A DNA stretch of 29,298 nt. It comes from Chara braunii (Eukaryota > Streptophyta > Charophyceae > Charales > Characeae). The position numbers and the translations under genes were made by a program. Where the stretch lies: NCBI GenBank assembly GCA_003427395.1, contig BFEA01000229.1, positions 237,791 to 267,088 of the forward strand. Direction: 5' to 3'. Positions 20,530 through 29,298 of the stretch are shown here, one piece after another (the stretch's first letter is position 1; each line of letters starts with the position of its first letter). Below the pieces are notes generated by a model. The model searched no databases. It was not told the DNA's origin and was given only the letters and a program-made list of their open reading frames with translations.

Positions 20530-21240
20530 TGTCCCACATGGTTTCCCATGCAGTTTGGACCCGTCAGTCCCACGCGGTTTGGGGCACCAGGCCTACGCGG
20601 TTTGGGCTCCCCAGGCCCACGCGTTTTGGCCCAGGGCTGGGGCCAACCAGACCCCCTGCGACACAGTATAAATAAAGAGGCAGCATGCAGCCATAGAGGG
20701 ATTCGCGTGTGAGCCTTGCGGAAGCGCTGCTGGAGCGACTTGTGCGGTGGAGGTCTGCAGGTGCCTGAAGCAGAAGCGGGCTAAGGAAGACGACCGTGGC
20801 CATAGCTAGGAGGAGGAAGACGACGGCGGCCATAGCCTCCAAGCTGCTGACGTCAACAGAGTGTACAGTGTGTGTGTGTGTGAGGTGTGGACATTTAGGG
20901 TGGATCTTCGTGAGTGTGTACGTAAGGGAGAGTGAGGCTGATGGTGTAGACAGTGTTTGGCTGGGACTTCAGACAGTGTTCGGCGGTCATAGCCGCAGGT
21001 TGTAACAGTTGACTTGAGCTGAGTTTCTGGCCAAAGGCCATATCTCTGAGTTTTCCGTATGGGCGCATGTCGCCAGAGCAAGTTCATTGCTGACTCTGAG
21101 TTCGTGAGGTTGGTTTGCTATCGGCATATACATGTGTGCCTGTTGCAAGCGAGATTGAGACAAGTCTGATTTCAGCAGCATCTTACCGGAAACAGTCCCA
21201 TCAACAATTGTTCAAAGTTGCAAACTTACGGAGTCCGCCA
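20530..21240 (+). repeat. 3' LTR of copy B
   Basis: Begins TGTCCCACATGG. U3 is about 140 bases and holds four copies of a 23-24-base unit (20550-20644, each starting GCRGTTTGG or GCGTTTTGG). A TATA box follows at 20667. Downstream blocks match the copy C LTR: TGCGGAAGCGCTGC, GAGGTCTGCAG, CCATATCTCTGAGTT, GGGCGCATGTCGCCA and GTCTGATT. The right end is not a clear CA terminus; 21240 is where recognisable similarity ends. Confidence 0.7.
20667..20674 (+). promoter_or_regulatory. TATA box in the LTR of copy B
   Basis: TATAAATA, about 137 bases inside the LTR, followed by AAGAGGCAGC. The same arrangement occurs in copy C, so it is the likely core promoter of the element. Confidence 0.65.
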
Positions 21241-21754
21241 CTGTCTCTACAGCAGAAGCTGAAGCTGTTTGGGCATGCACGCATGATCCAGTCCCACCAC
21301 ATCATGTGCTTCATCCACCCTGGGCAATTCCCATGCACCGCCCTCTCCCACCAGATGCGCCAGGAGAAGGCCTCTCAAGGTAGTACGGGTTGGCAATCTC
21401 ACAATGAGAGGACACTTATGCAGAACGCTCTTCCTCACGGTAAGAAGAGTGATGGAGGGTATTAAGGCCAGGGACACTTAACTGATGATGCTGTCCCCCA
21501 ACCACAGATTATCTCACCAACTTTTGACGTCGTGTTTCATGACCAGTCATGCTTAGGAACGAAGGACTTTGCCATGCCAGTACCGCCTCAAGTAACAGCA
21601 AGCACCAATATATTTTTCATTGCAATGCCACATAATCCGTACTTCCACCCCTGCGCTCTCTACCCAGCACAGGAGATCGCTCACCAGCCAGCGAGAAAGT
21701 CAACAACACTGTCCCCGGCACCTTCCAATACCGCCAGCGGCACCATATGACCTG
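21241..21754. other. Junction between the convergent LTRs of copies B and C
   Basis: Neither LTR end could be fixed. The stretch may hold U5 ends of one or both LTRs and a short host segment. I see no credible gene. Confidence 0.5.
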
Positions 21755-22275
21755 ACTTGCCAACTTTTGGTTGCAATGGTCAGGGACCCACGGTCTAATA
21801 TCACAATGCAAAGAACCTGCAATCAGACTCGTCTTATTCACACTTTTCATGTGTGTAAACAGCAGCACAGCACACTGGCGACATGCGCCCACTTAGAACT
21901 CAGAGATATGGCTTCCAGTTACGAGCTCACTTTCAACTGGCTATGGCGGCTTAGCGCCCAAACAACTCACTGTTCACACACTGGATCACCCTGGATATCC
22001 CACACACGTCACTCTGAACACTCACACATGCATACACACTTCCACTTGCTACAGCTATGGCAGCTATGGCTGCCTCTAACCTATCGCTATACTAACTCCT
22101 CCTCTCTAGCCCACTGCGTCCTCCGGGCTCATCTGCAGACCTCCTTGCACAAGTCGCTGTGGCAGCGCTTCCGCATGGCTCACGCAGGAATGAATGAATG
22201 GCTGGGCGCTGCCTCTTGATTTATACTTCAGAAACTCGTTGGTCTGCCCTTTGCCATCGGCCCATGGTGCTCACA
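21755..22275 (-). repeat. 3' LTR of copy C
   Basis: Read on the minus strand it begins TGTGAGCACCATGG at 22275, directly after the GGGGGGG-containing junction motif. U3 is only about 50 bases before the TATA box. It shares with the copy B LTR the blocks around 22110-22190, 21905 and 21825, in the same order. The inner limit (21755) marks the end of recognisable similarity to copy B, so the true end may lie lower. Confidence 0.65.
22218..22225 (-). promoter_or_regulatory. TATA box in the LTR of copy C
   Basis: TATAAATC on the minus strand, followed by AAGAGGCAGC, as in copy B. Confidence 0.6.
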
Positions 22276-22701
22276 GTCCCCCCCGTGGTACTTGCTGGAC
22301 CGAACTGGGACTGACTAGACCTTCCGCTGACTGACTGTGGACTCACCGCTATCCTACCGACGTGGTACTGCTATGGCACTGCAGTTTAGTCCACCACTTG
22401 CCTCGCCACTTGACCACTTGACCACTTGCCTACCTTCTAGAAGGACTACAGCGAAGCTTCTGGACTCACTAAGACTTCTACTCTACAGATCTACAGATCG
22501 AACCCCTGTTACCTACGGACCTACGACAGACCTACCAGCTGTCTACGAATACACAGGTCGCAGGTTCAACTCCTAGGGTGATACTGTACACCGGTAGGGT
22601 GAAGTCTAGAGATCGAGCCCTGGGTACTGCATCCGCTACTGCTAAAAGGTGAAAACCGTTTCACTCCCGCCGTCCTAAATTCGAGGTCCTCCGAGAACAT
22701 C

Positions 22702-25700
22702 TTAGTCCAAGGCGGGACCTTTACCTTTCTTGTCACGCTCATAGGCTCTGACTATGTCGGGAGCTGTTTCTAGAAGTTCTGTTCTTGTGAACCAACGGTC
22801 GTCTTCCGGTTCCTGATAAGCAAACCGGACCTTATACTCTTTCTGGGGACGACCTCTACCTCCTGTTCTAAACACAACTTCGTCTACAATGCCGTCAATG
22901 TCATAACTTCCATCCATATCCGGGGGGATCATGGATCTCCTTGAAGGGAACTGTTGACTAGTGACACACGGCAGCAGCTTTGACACGTGGAACACAGGAT
23001 ACGTGTGGAGGTGCGCTGGGATCTCTATAGTATAGGACGGTCCATTCTCTCCGCCTTTGACTTCTAATACCGGCCACGGTCCTCTATACGCAGGCAGTAA
23101 CTTCTGCGAGATGTTTTCTTCCGGTGCAAACTCTTTTGCCTTGACCCAAACTAAGTCGCCTACTTGAAACTGTGATGGGCGACGGTGCTTGTTAGCCTGC
23201 TGTATCATTCTGTGTTGGGCCTTCCGAAGATTCGCAACAACATTGGCTAATTCTTTTTCGTGCTGTATCGCAAACTCCCTGGTACCGGGCGGTAATCTGT
23301 GAATCTGATCCCGGTTCAGTCCTTCGAACGGTCTGCGTGGTCTAAAGGACTTGTGCAACTTATTGGGAGTGCGGCAGGTGGATAGATGCACGCTGTTGTT
23401 GTATGCACTAGCTACCTTAGGCAACATCTCATCCCAGTTAATCTTATCTGGTCTAATGTACATGCACAGAACTTGCTGTAGGATCTTGTTCATCTGTTAT
23501 GTCTGACCGTTAGTCTCTGGGTGACGGTCAGATGACATTAACAACTTAGATCCGTAAACTTTCATGAGTACTTGCCAGTTCTGGCTGGTGAAACGACTAT
23601 CTCTATCACTAACTATTGACAATGGGATTCCATTCTCACTAACCCAAAAGTCAAAAAACTTTTGTATAACTAAGTCCGTACGTGCCTCTGCAGGCAAAGG
23701 AACAAAAACTGCATATTTGCTAAAGCGGTCAACTACGACCATGACTTGGCTCTTACCATGTCTACTCTTGACTTGGGTGTCCATGAAGTCTATGGACACG
23801 GAGTCTCNCGNCTGATCCGGNATAGGCAAGGGTNTGAGAAGACCTAGGGGCGCGCNTGTNGTAGACTTATTCCTCTGGCACACTTTACAACTGCGGACAT
23901 ACTCTATGNANTCATTCTTCATNCCTGGCCAGGTATACGCACGCATCAGGTTGGCTAATGTCTTTTGCCAACCGAAATGCCGTTCAGTATCGTGGCATTC
24001 CCCTAAAATCAAACTGCGGATCTCTTCGCTGTTGGGAACGCACAGGCGGTCAAACACATTAGTCTTCTCAAACAGCAACCCGTCTGTAGTGCGGTAATCT
24101 GGTTCAGTCTCTGGGGCCTCTCTAACTCTCTTTAGGAGGTCGCTATAGATAGGGTCCTGCGCATATGCTTGCCTCACTTTCTCCTGCAGGTCTCTCCCTT
24201 TATCCTGATAGTGTACTACAGCTCCAAAGTAGTCTGATCTCCTACTCAGAGCATCCGCAACTACATTGTATTTGCCCTTCACTGGCTTGAGCTCAAAGTC
24301 GAATTGGTCTATCTCTGTGGCCCACCTAGTCAACTTAGGTGTCATCTTGGCCTGTGTCTTTAACCAACGAAGTGTCTCGTGGTCAGAATACACTTTGAAG
24401 TGCCTCCCAAGCAAACAGTGCTTCCAATGGTCTAAAGCCTGCCTGAGAGCGTAGAGTTCTCTCTCGTACGTGGAGGTAGCAACCTTCTCACAGGGCATCC
24501 TCGCTGACATGAACTCTACGGGTCTATAGCCATTGTCGTTGTCTTGCTGCAACACGGCGCCTATCCCATACCGACTTGCGTCCGTGGTAACGACAAATGG
24601 CAAGGACGGATCTGCTACTTTGAGGACAGGATATTCTATTAACGCGCACTTTAACTTCTTGAGCGCAGACGTACAGTCTTTGTCCCATTGCCAGATTGCC
24701 TCTTTCTTTAGTAGTCTGCGCAAGGGGGCGACGATAGTGGAGAAGTTCCTCACGAACTTCCTATAGTAGTTAGCTAAGCCTAGGAACGACTGTAACTCTG
24801 TCAATGTGCGAGGCGTCGGCCAGTCTCTAATCGCCGCTATCTTACTGTCCTCTGGCTTGATGCCATCTCCGTCTAATACGTGGCCCAAGTACAGAACTTG
24901 TGTCTTGGCCCACTCGCACTTCTTTGCGTTGATCTTGAAGTTAGCCTCTCTAAGCTTCTCCAAGACCTGCCTCAGATGACCCTGGTGCTCCTGGAGGGTC
25001 TTACTAAAGACTAGGATATCATCTAAGTAGACTACTACGAATTTATCTAACCACGGCCTAAACAGGTCATTCATATAATGCTGGAAGGTAGCTGGCGCGT
25101 TGGTTAGTCCAAAGGGCAGCACTATGAACTCATAGTGCCCGTATCTAGTCCGGAGCGCAGTCTTGTACTGGTCATCAGGATGGACTTCTATCTGATGGTA
25201 TCCGGACTTCAAGTCTATTTTGGAGAAATACTTGCAACCCTGCACCCGATCTAAGAGATCGTCTATCCTAGGCAGTGGCTCAGCATTCTTTACGGTAATC
25301 GCGTTCAAACCCCTATAGTCTATACACATACGAAGTTCTCACTCCTTCTTTGGGACAAACAAGACTGGTGCTCCAAAAGGAGACGAACTGGGCCTGATCC
25401 GACCTTTCTCTAGGAGCTCATCTAACTGCTTGCGAAGCTCCTCTAACTCCCTAGGGGACATTCTGTAGACTGCACCCTTAGGAGTTCTACTGCCAGACTC
25501 TATCTCTATCCTGTGCTGGATGGGTCGCGACACTACTCCTGTCGGCGACTCAGTCAAGTCTTTGAATTCTTGCAGCAACTTGGCTATGGTTGGATCTGTG
25601 GAACTTATCTCTTCCTTGCCCTCGGTGACAGGTCTAACATACACCACAAAGACTTGTTCCTCTAATTGCTCCTTTTTCACTAATCGGGCGAACGCGGGAG

Positions 25701-26412
25701 CACTGAGACAGCAATGTGCTAAGGTGTTATCTACACCTGACACATGAAACAGGCGGGCAGTCTTAACCTCGCTTGACGGGCTAGGGAGCCTACACTCATG
25801 CTCTCTCAAATGAAGTGTGGCCCCTGCTGCCTCTCCCCAATCCATTCCTAACACTACATCGAAAGGAAGGTCATCCTGTACGAGGAGAGTCAGGGAATGG
25901 AAAACTTTCTCCACCTTTCCATCTTTCTCTAGGCGAAAATACGCCTGGACTCCCTCTGCGTAGTCCTCAACACGCATTGTGCGGTTGTCTGCGAGGACAC
26001 TGACTATGGGGTCTGCCAATTTCTGGACTTTTAGTCCTAGCTTCAGCTTCTTCAACGCCCTACGACTAATATAACTACGGGTGGCCCCTAAATCTATAAG
26101 GGCCCCTACTCTACTTCTGAATACCTCCACATCTACCAAAATCAGTTGTCCTTTATTCTCTTTCTTCATCTTGGCTCAGGCTGGCATTCTCTCCTTTAAC
26201 TCCTCTGCCACACCTGTGAGGGACGTGCCTAAAGAGACACTAACACAGGCGGTCTCTGCACAGCTAGGTAGGCACGGGCCTGCAACCTCTACCATACGCT
26301 CATGTGGATTGGGAGAGTCCTGTTCGCGCGCGTTCACTTCTCCACATGGCCTTGAAGTAGGGGCAGTTGCAACCCCTACTGGCGGCTGCCTTTTGACTGT
26401 TGGGCAGCCCAA
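22702..26412 (-). pseudogene. pol: pol of copy C: protease, RT, RNase H, integrase, chromodomain-like tail, broken by nonsense codons
   Basis: Pol overlaps the end of gag in the -1 frame. Breaks: TGA at 26176-26178 (a tryptophan codon in copy B), TGA at 25339-25341 just before the CIDYRGL block, TAA at 23497-23499. Protease reads DLGATRSY: the Ser of the usual DSG/DTG triad is Leu (codon 26089-26091), so it is probably inactive. RT has FGAPVLF, CIDYRGLN, LPFGLTNAPATFQ and the catalytic YLDD (25018-25029). RNase H has the Asp of TTDAS (24580-24582), the YERELYAL glutamate, YSDHETL and VVADALS. Integrase has a zinc-binding H-H-C-C (about 24000-23880), both Asp motifs (SIDFMD, VSDRD), and a TAA in place of the catalytic Glu. 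The C-terminus (about 22910-22702) with GRGRPQKEYKVRFAY resembles a chromodomain, which targets insertion to chromatin. Confidence 0.92.
23808..23923. other. Cluster of nine single ambiguous bases in integrase of copy C
   Basis: N at 23808, 23811, 23821, 23834, 23856, 23860, 23909, 23911 and 23923, and nowhere else outside the large gap. They fall between the zinc-binding and catalytic parts of integrase and probably reflect merged reads of several element copies. Confidence 0.9.
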
Positions 26413-28277
26413 CGGGCCTGTCTATACTTTGGACAAAATTTTATTACGTGAGCTGGGTCACCACAAAACACGCACTGACCCATGTTCACGCGTTCCTGCC
26501 ATAATCGTTGGTCCAAGTCCAAGTCTTCCCAGGGCCTGCCCTGTGGCAAGCCTGGGTGCCATCCTCCTTGAGGTGCCCTTCCACCTCCTCGTTGTGGGGA
26601 CCGATTACCCTGGCGATTTGACGGGGGACCTTGACCCCTACCTCCCGCTTGGCGGTTTCCTTGGTTGCCAACCCCCTGCGCGCCCGGTCCTCGGTCTCCC
26701 ATGGCCTGGCCCCTTTGGCCCTGGCCTCCTCCTCTACCTTGCAGCTTCCCTCCAGCCGTGACAGCAGCATAAGACCTCCCCTGCCCTACACTACTGTCCT
26801 CCTCCCCTAGGCCCCACTCAATCTGTTCATATGGGACCTCGTCTGTACCACCTTCCTCTAACGTCAGGATCAAGTGATCCTTGGCCTTGACTTGGCCTGA
26901 GATGGTACGATCCTTCCACTTCTTCCCCTTCTCTAAGTCCTTATGCCAGAAAGTGGTGACTGGCATAGACTTTGACTCATACAGGACGACTTCTCTACTC
27001 AATGCATCGTAAGTCATGTCGGCCTGCTGAGATTTGTCAAAGAAATGCCCACGTAGGGCCTCTGGCATGTCACAATAAAACAACTGGACCAACTGGGTTT
27101 CAGTGACCCCATGGTCCGGGACGGCTACCAAATCGTCCATGGTACCCTTGAGTGCCCTTGCACTCCTCCACTGTCGTGAGTGGATTGTCTGTAATTTGTC
27201 TGAGGCTCTGACGCCTCGCGTGGGGTCAGCAAACCGCTCCTTCAGGAGCTTAAGGAACTGAGAGAGGGGGGTGACTTTGGAGTAGGCGACCAGGTTGTTT
27301 TCGCAACCGGCCGCGCGCGCAAGGGATCTAGCGAACCTAGCCGCTTCGTTCTTCAGGGCCTGGAAGGCCACAAGGACTTGCTCCTCTATCAAGATGTGTT
27401 GTAGGTAAATATAATTGTTGACACTGGCTTCCCAGTTGTCAAAGTTCTCCTCCTTCTTCCCTCCATAAGCATCTGGGAACTTGAGCTTGCTTTACTGGGT
27501 CCTTGTGAGGTCTGGCCTCGCCCTCTTCTGCGGCTATGGCTTTGGCGCCCTTGATGGTGCCCTCACAAAACTTGCCTACGTTATCTCTCAACTTCTTTAC
27601 TTCGCCCCCAATATGGGTGACGATCTTGCGCGCAAAATCCCTAAATCCAGACCGCATCGCACTCAAGGCTACATCCTGGCTCCAAAATTGCCTGACGCTC
27701 CTCCATCCAGGGCTTGCTCAATACCTCTAGGTAGCTCAGTACCTTATCCCACTTGGCCTTGTCATCTGGCTGGGCCAATACCTCCGCTCTACACTCCTGC
27801 ACCTTTGCCACTGCTGCGGTCATCTTATTCACTTCTTCTCTCCTCCTCCTCTTCTCCCTCTTCATTCTTAACTTCCATTGCAATTTTTGTTCGTCTTCCC
27901 TCTCTCTTCGCTCCATAGGGTTCCGTCATGGCTGCCAACTCAGCGGCCAGTGCGGCCGTCTCATCCTTAGTCACATATGATTCTGCCTCCTCATCTTCCC
28001 CCAACGATAAATTAGCAACCCACTCACTTATGTTCTTCTCAATGTCTGCATCTGCGTCCCTCTTCATCGTGCCACCACTGCTCCCTTCTCCACTCTCAAT
28101 CCTCATTCTTTCTTTCTCTTCTTCTGCTGATGCTTCCTCTTCAGCAGCCCTCTTCTTCTTCTCCATCTCCTCCTCTATCTCTTTCATCTTCGCCGCCTGC
28201 TCATCTGCGATAGCTTTTAGTTTCGCCTGCTTCTCTCGCTCTTTTCTCTCCCTATTTTCTTTCACTAAGGCGGCCAT
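26376..28277 (-). pseudogene. gag: gag of copy C, broken by frameshifts
   Basis: A charged coiled coil opens at ATG 28277 (MAALVKENRERKEREK...) and runs to about 27915. A frame change moves the reading to MERREREDEQKLQWKL (27916-27655). Another, near 27665, moves it to the stretch with SAMRSGFRDFARKI (27666-27490), and a third, near 27480, to the capsid-like part with NFDNWEASVNNYIYLQ. From there the frame stays open to 26376: SRQWRSARALKGTMDDL, TTFWHKDLEKGKKWK, and a Gly/Arg/Gln-rich basic tail. It ends in a complete CCHC zinc knuckle (26433-26474, CVFCGDPAHVIKFC), which binds RNA. The gag stop TAG is at 26376-26378. The order and motifs match copies A and B. Confidence 0.88.
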
Positions 28278-28337
28278 TTACTCTTGCTGCTCAGTGGTAT
28301 AGGGGGTAGTAATCGTCCCTTTACGGATCTCAACCAT
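28278..28337 (-). other. Short ORF directly before gag (copy C), TAA touching ATG
   Basis: ATG (28337-28335), 19 codons, then TAA (28280-28278), immediately followed by the ATG of the gag coiled coil in the same frame (TAAATG). The last residues, PYTTEQQE, match the end of the equivalent short ORF in copy A. It may be a real upstream ORF that allows reinitiation at gag, or the true gag N-terminus with a nonsense codon. Confidence 0.5.
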
Positions 28338-28654
28338 GGTGATAGGTGCACAATCAGAACGATTCCACTCCTCACCACGTAGATTTTAACCCCTGACTGA
28401 CAGACCTACTGACTCAATCTAAGACTCACAGAATCCTGACAGGGATCCTGCCAACTATGGTCTCTAGCCTAGACCTATACTATGGCTGTCACTACTAGAC
28501 CTGTAGCTGATCTGGAGGCATTTAAGGAGATCCCCCGTAACTCCTTAGGAATTCTTTAACGTCGCAGACAGAACGACGTGATCAGCTTGGTCTTGCCTGT
28601 GCTTTCAGCCCACAACTCAGCCTTTCCGGCCTACTGTGCCACACCGAGCAGCCC

Positions 28655-28869
28655 GCCGGTCTGTACCGGTCCTTGGGAGGGTTCGTATCCCCCGAGACAG
28701 TCGAGTCGTTAGACACATATCCTCAGCCTTACTTGGTCCGGTAGGGGAGTGGTTCAAACAGGCCCTCAACACTTAAAGACTGCCTGGTGTGTCAGCCCTA
28801 ACTGACGTTCAGTTCCACTGAGTCCTACCAACCGTTTCCAGCCGGTCAGCACCGGTCCTTGGGAGGGTT
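28655..28869. repeat. Repeat with CCGGT-loop-ACCGG hairpin, two copies 186 bases apart
   Basis: 28655-28683 and 28841-28869 agree at 27 of 29 positions. Each contains CCGGT, four bases, ACCGG (a perfect 5-base stem), then CCTTGGGAGGGTT. The two differences lie in the loop. Confidence 0.8.
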
Positions 28870-29021
28870 ATGCCCCCTGGAAAGTTGGATCAGCCACAGT
28901 CTTAGCCCTACAAGGTCAGACTAGGGTTTCGTCATCCAAGCCCTATCCTTCATCCACAAAGTGCTATCACCTAGGACAGAAGAGACTCAATGCAGAAAGA
29001 ATAGACAGACTGACTTGACTG

Positions 29022-29037
29022 AGCAAGTACCGGGGGG
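29022..29037. other. Junction motif, inverted relative to the 3' end of copy C
   Basis: On the plus strand, AGCAAGTACCGGGGGG followed by TGTGTGCACATCC. The same motif in opposite orientation borders the other end of copy C (22276-22297), and in direct orientation the LTR of copy B (20514-20529). It marks the boundary between the internal region and an LTR-like sequence. Confidence 0.6.
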
Positions 29038-29102
29038 TGTGTGCACATCCATAGGGCGAGGGGTAGGCTGAAGGCTTGGCGAGATATTACCAACTCCAGC
29101 TT

Positions 29103-29235
29103 GGTCAAAGTCTTGGTCAAAGTCTTGGTCAACAGTCTTGGTCAACGTCGGTCAACGCTGCTATGACCCCCGGTCAACCCTTGTAATCGCCGGTCAACAC
29201 CCCAGGTCAACCCTCTTGGTCAACCTTCCGGTCAG
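29103..29235. repeat. Array of nine GGTCAA (TTGACC) motifs
   Basis: Exact GGTCAA begins at 29103, 29115, 29127, 29140, 29150, 29172, 29192, 29205 and 29218, with a GGTCAG variant at 29230. Spacing is 10-22 bases. On the minus strand each is TTGACC, the core of the plant W-box bound by WRKY factors. The first three units are near-perfect 12-base tandem repeats. Confidence 0.9.
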
Positions 29236-29298
29236 CAATGGCTGCCGGCACTTCTTCCTTGCCAACCCTCTTCTTCTTCTTCACCTCCCTCGCCTCCT

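Larger units (their letters stand above)
14290..21240 (+). mobile_element. Degenerate Ty3/gypsy retrotransposon (copy B) with chromodomain-like integrase tail
   Basis: Order on the plus strand: gag (about 14290-16362), pol (about 16340-20011), 3' untranslated part (20012-20513), PPT-like motif (20514-20529) and 3' LTR (from 20530). The gag-protease-RT-RNase H-integrase order and the chromodomain-like end identify a Ty3/gypsy element, probably a chromovirus. No 5' LTR or leader is recognisable; the left end begins inside or just before gag, so the copy is 5'-truncated. The right limit is set by loss of similarity to the copy C LTR and is approximate. Confidence 0.88.
28338..29037 (-). other. 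5' untranslated leader of copy C
   Basis: About 700 non-coding bases between the junction motif and the gag start. It carries the 38-base block shared with copy A (28543-28580) and two copies of a hairpin-bearing repeat (28655-28683 and 28841-28869). Retroelement leaders carry primer-binding and RNA packaging or dimerisation signals, so conserved structure is expected here. Confidence 0.65.
21755..29298 (-). mobile_element. Ty3/gypsy retrotransposon (copy C), nearly full length but inactivated
   Basis: On the minus strand: LTR-like edge (from 29298 to 29038), leader (29037-28338), short ORF (28337-28278), gag (28277-26376), pol (about 26412-22702), 3' untranslated part (22701-22298), junction motif and 3' LTR (22275 downwards). 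The internal region is about 6.76 kb. It is the best preserved of the three copies: pol needs only a few nonsense codons to explain its loss. Whether the sequence beyond 29038 is really its 5' LTR is uncertain, because its end could not be matched to the 3' LTR. Confidence 0.85.

Noticed and set aside
21620-22219. 199-codon plus-strand ORF
   Set aside because: It lies antisense in the LTR of copy C and has no recognisable domain.
22337-22576. 79-codon plus-strand ORF
   Set aside because: Antisense to the 3' untranslated part of copy C; composition follows short CCACTTGA repeats.
1-29298. CRISPR array, bacterial operon or phage module
   Set aside because: No spaced direct repeats of that type, no ribosome-binding sites with compact genes; content is eukaryotic.

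Overview
The window looks like repeat-rich nuclear DNA of a streptophyte, most plausibly a charophyte green alga of the Chara type. Three things point there: an intron-bounded exon of a plant-type GT29 (sialyltransferase-like) gene, a short plant-type TTTAGGG repeat, and decayed Ty3/gypsy retroelements whose proteins resemble those I know from Chara-like genomes. The species call is an inference from recognition, not a search. No bacterial gene, operon, CRISPR array, rRNA or complete tRNA is seen.

Layout. 1-587: microsatellites and unassigned DNA. 588-778: a fold-back element that abuts a truncated Ty3/gypsy copy (copy A, minus strand, about 778-4985: leader, gag and pol only as far as the end of reverse transcriptase). 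5.0-14.3 kb: unassigned DNA with microsatellites, a (GA)n/(CT)n hairpin, a long polypyrimidine tract, two families of terminal-inverted-repeat elements (three copies each, here called M1 and M2), a 635-base assembly gap inside one M1 copy, and one convincing host exon at 12891-13327 (GT29, sialylmotifs L and S, followed by a GTAAGT donor). 14.3-21.2 kb: Ty3/gypsy copy B (plus strand), with gag, protease, RT, RNase H, integrase and a chromodomain-like tail all recognisable but riddled with frameshifts and stops, ending in a 3' LTR with a TATA box. 21.8-29.3 kb: copy C of the same broad lineage on the minus strand, the best preserved copy. Its pol is read in three long open stretches broken by single nonsense codons, its gag by frameshifts, and it ends in a 700-base leader and an LTR-like edge near 29038. 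B and C point at each other (tail to tail).

In a working relative, gag would build the particle (coiled coil, capsid-like part, basic tail, CCHC zinc knuckle). Pol would lie in the -1 frame relative to gag and supply protease, RT-RNase H and integrase with a chromodomain-like C-terminus. None of the three copies here looks able to make a full set of proteins. The less expected observations are: a short ORF ending in TAA directly before the gag body in both A and C, a leader block and CCGGT/ACCGG hairpin shared by A and C, inverted copies of one junction motif at both ends of C's internal region, a nonsense codon exactly at C's integrase catalytic glutamate, a cluster of nine GGTCAA (TTGACC) motifs at the right edge, and the GT29 exon stranded among repeats without its downstream exons.
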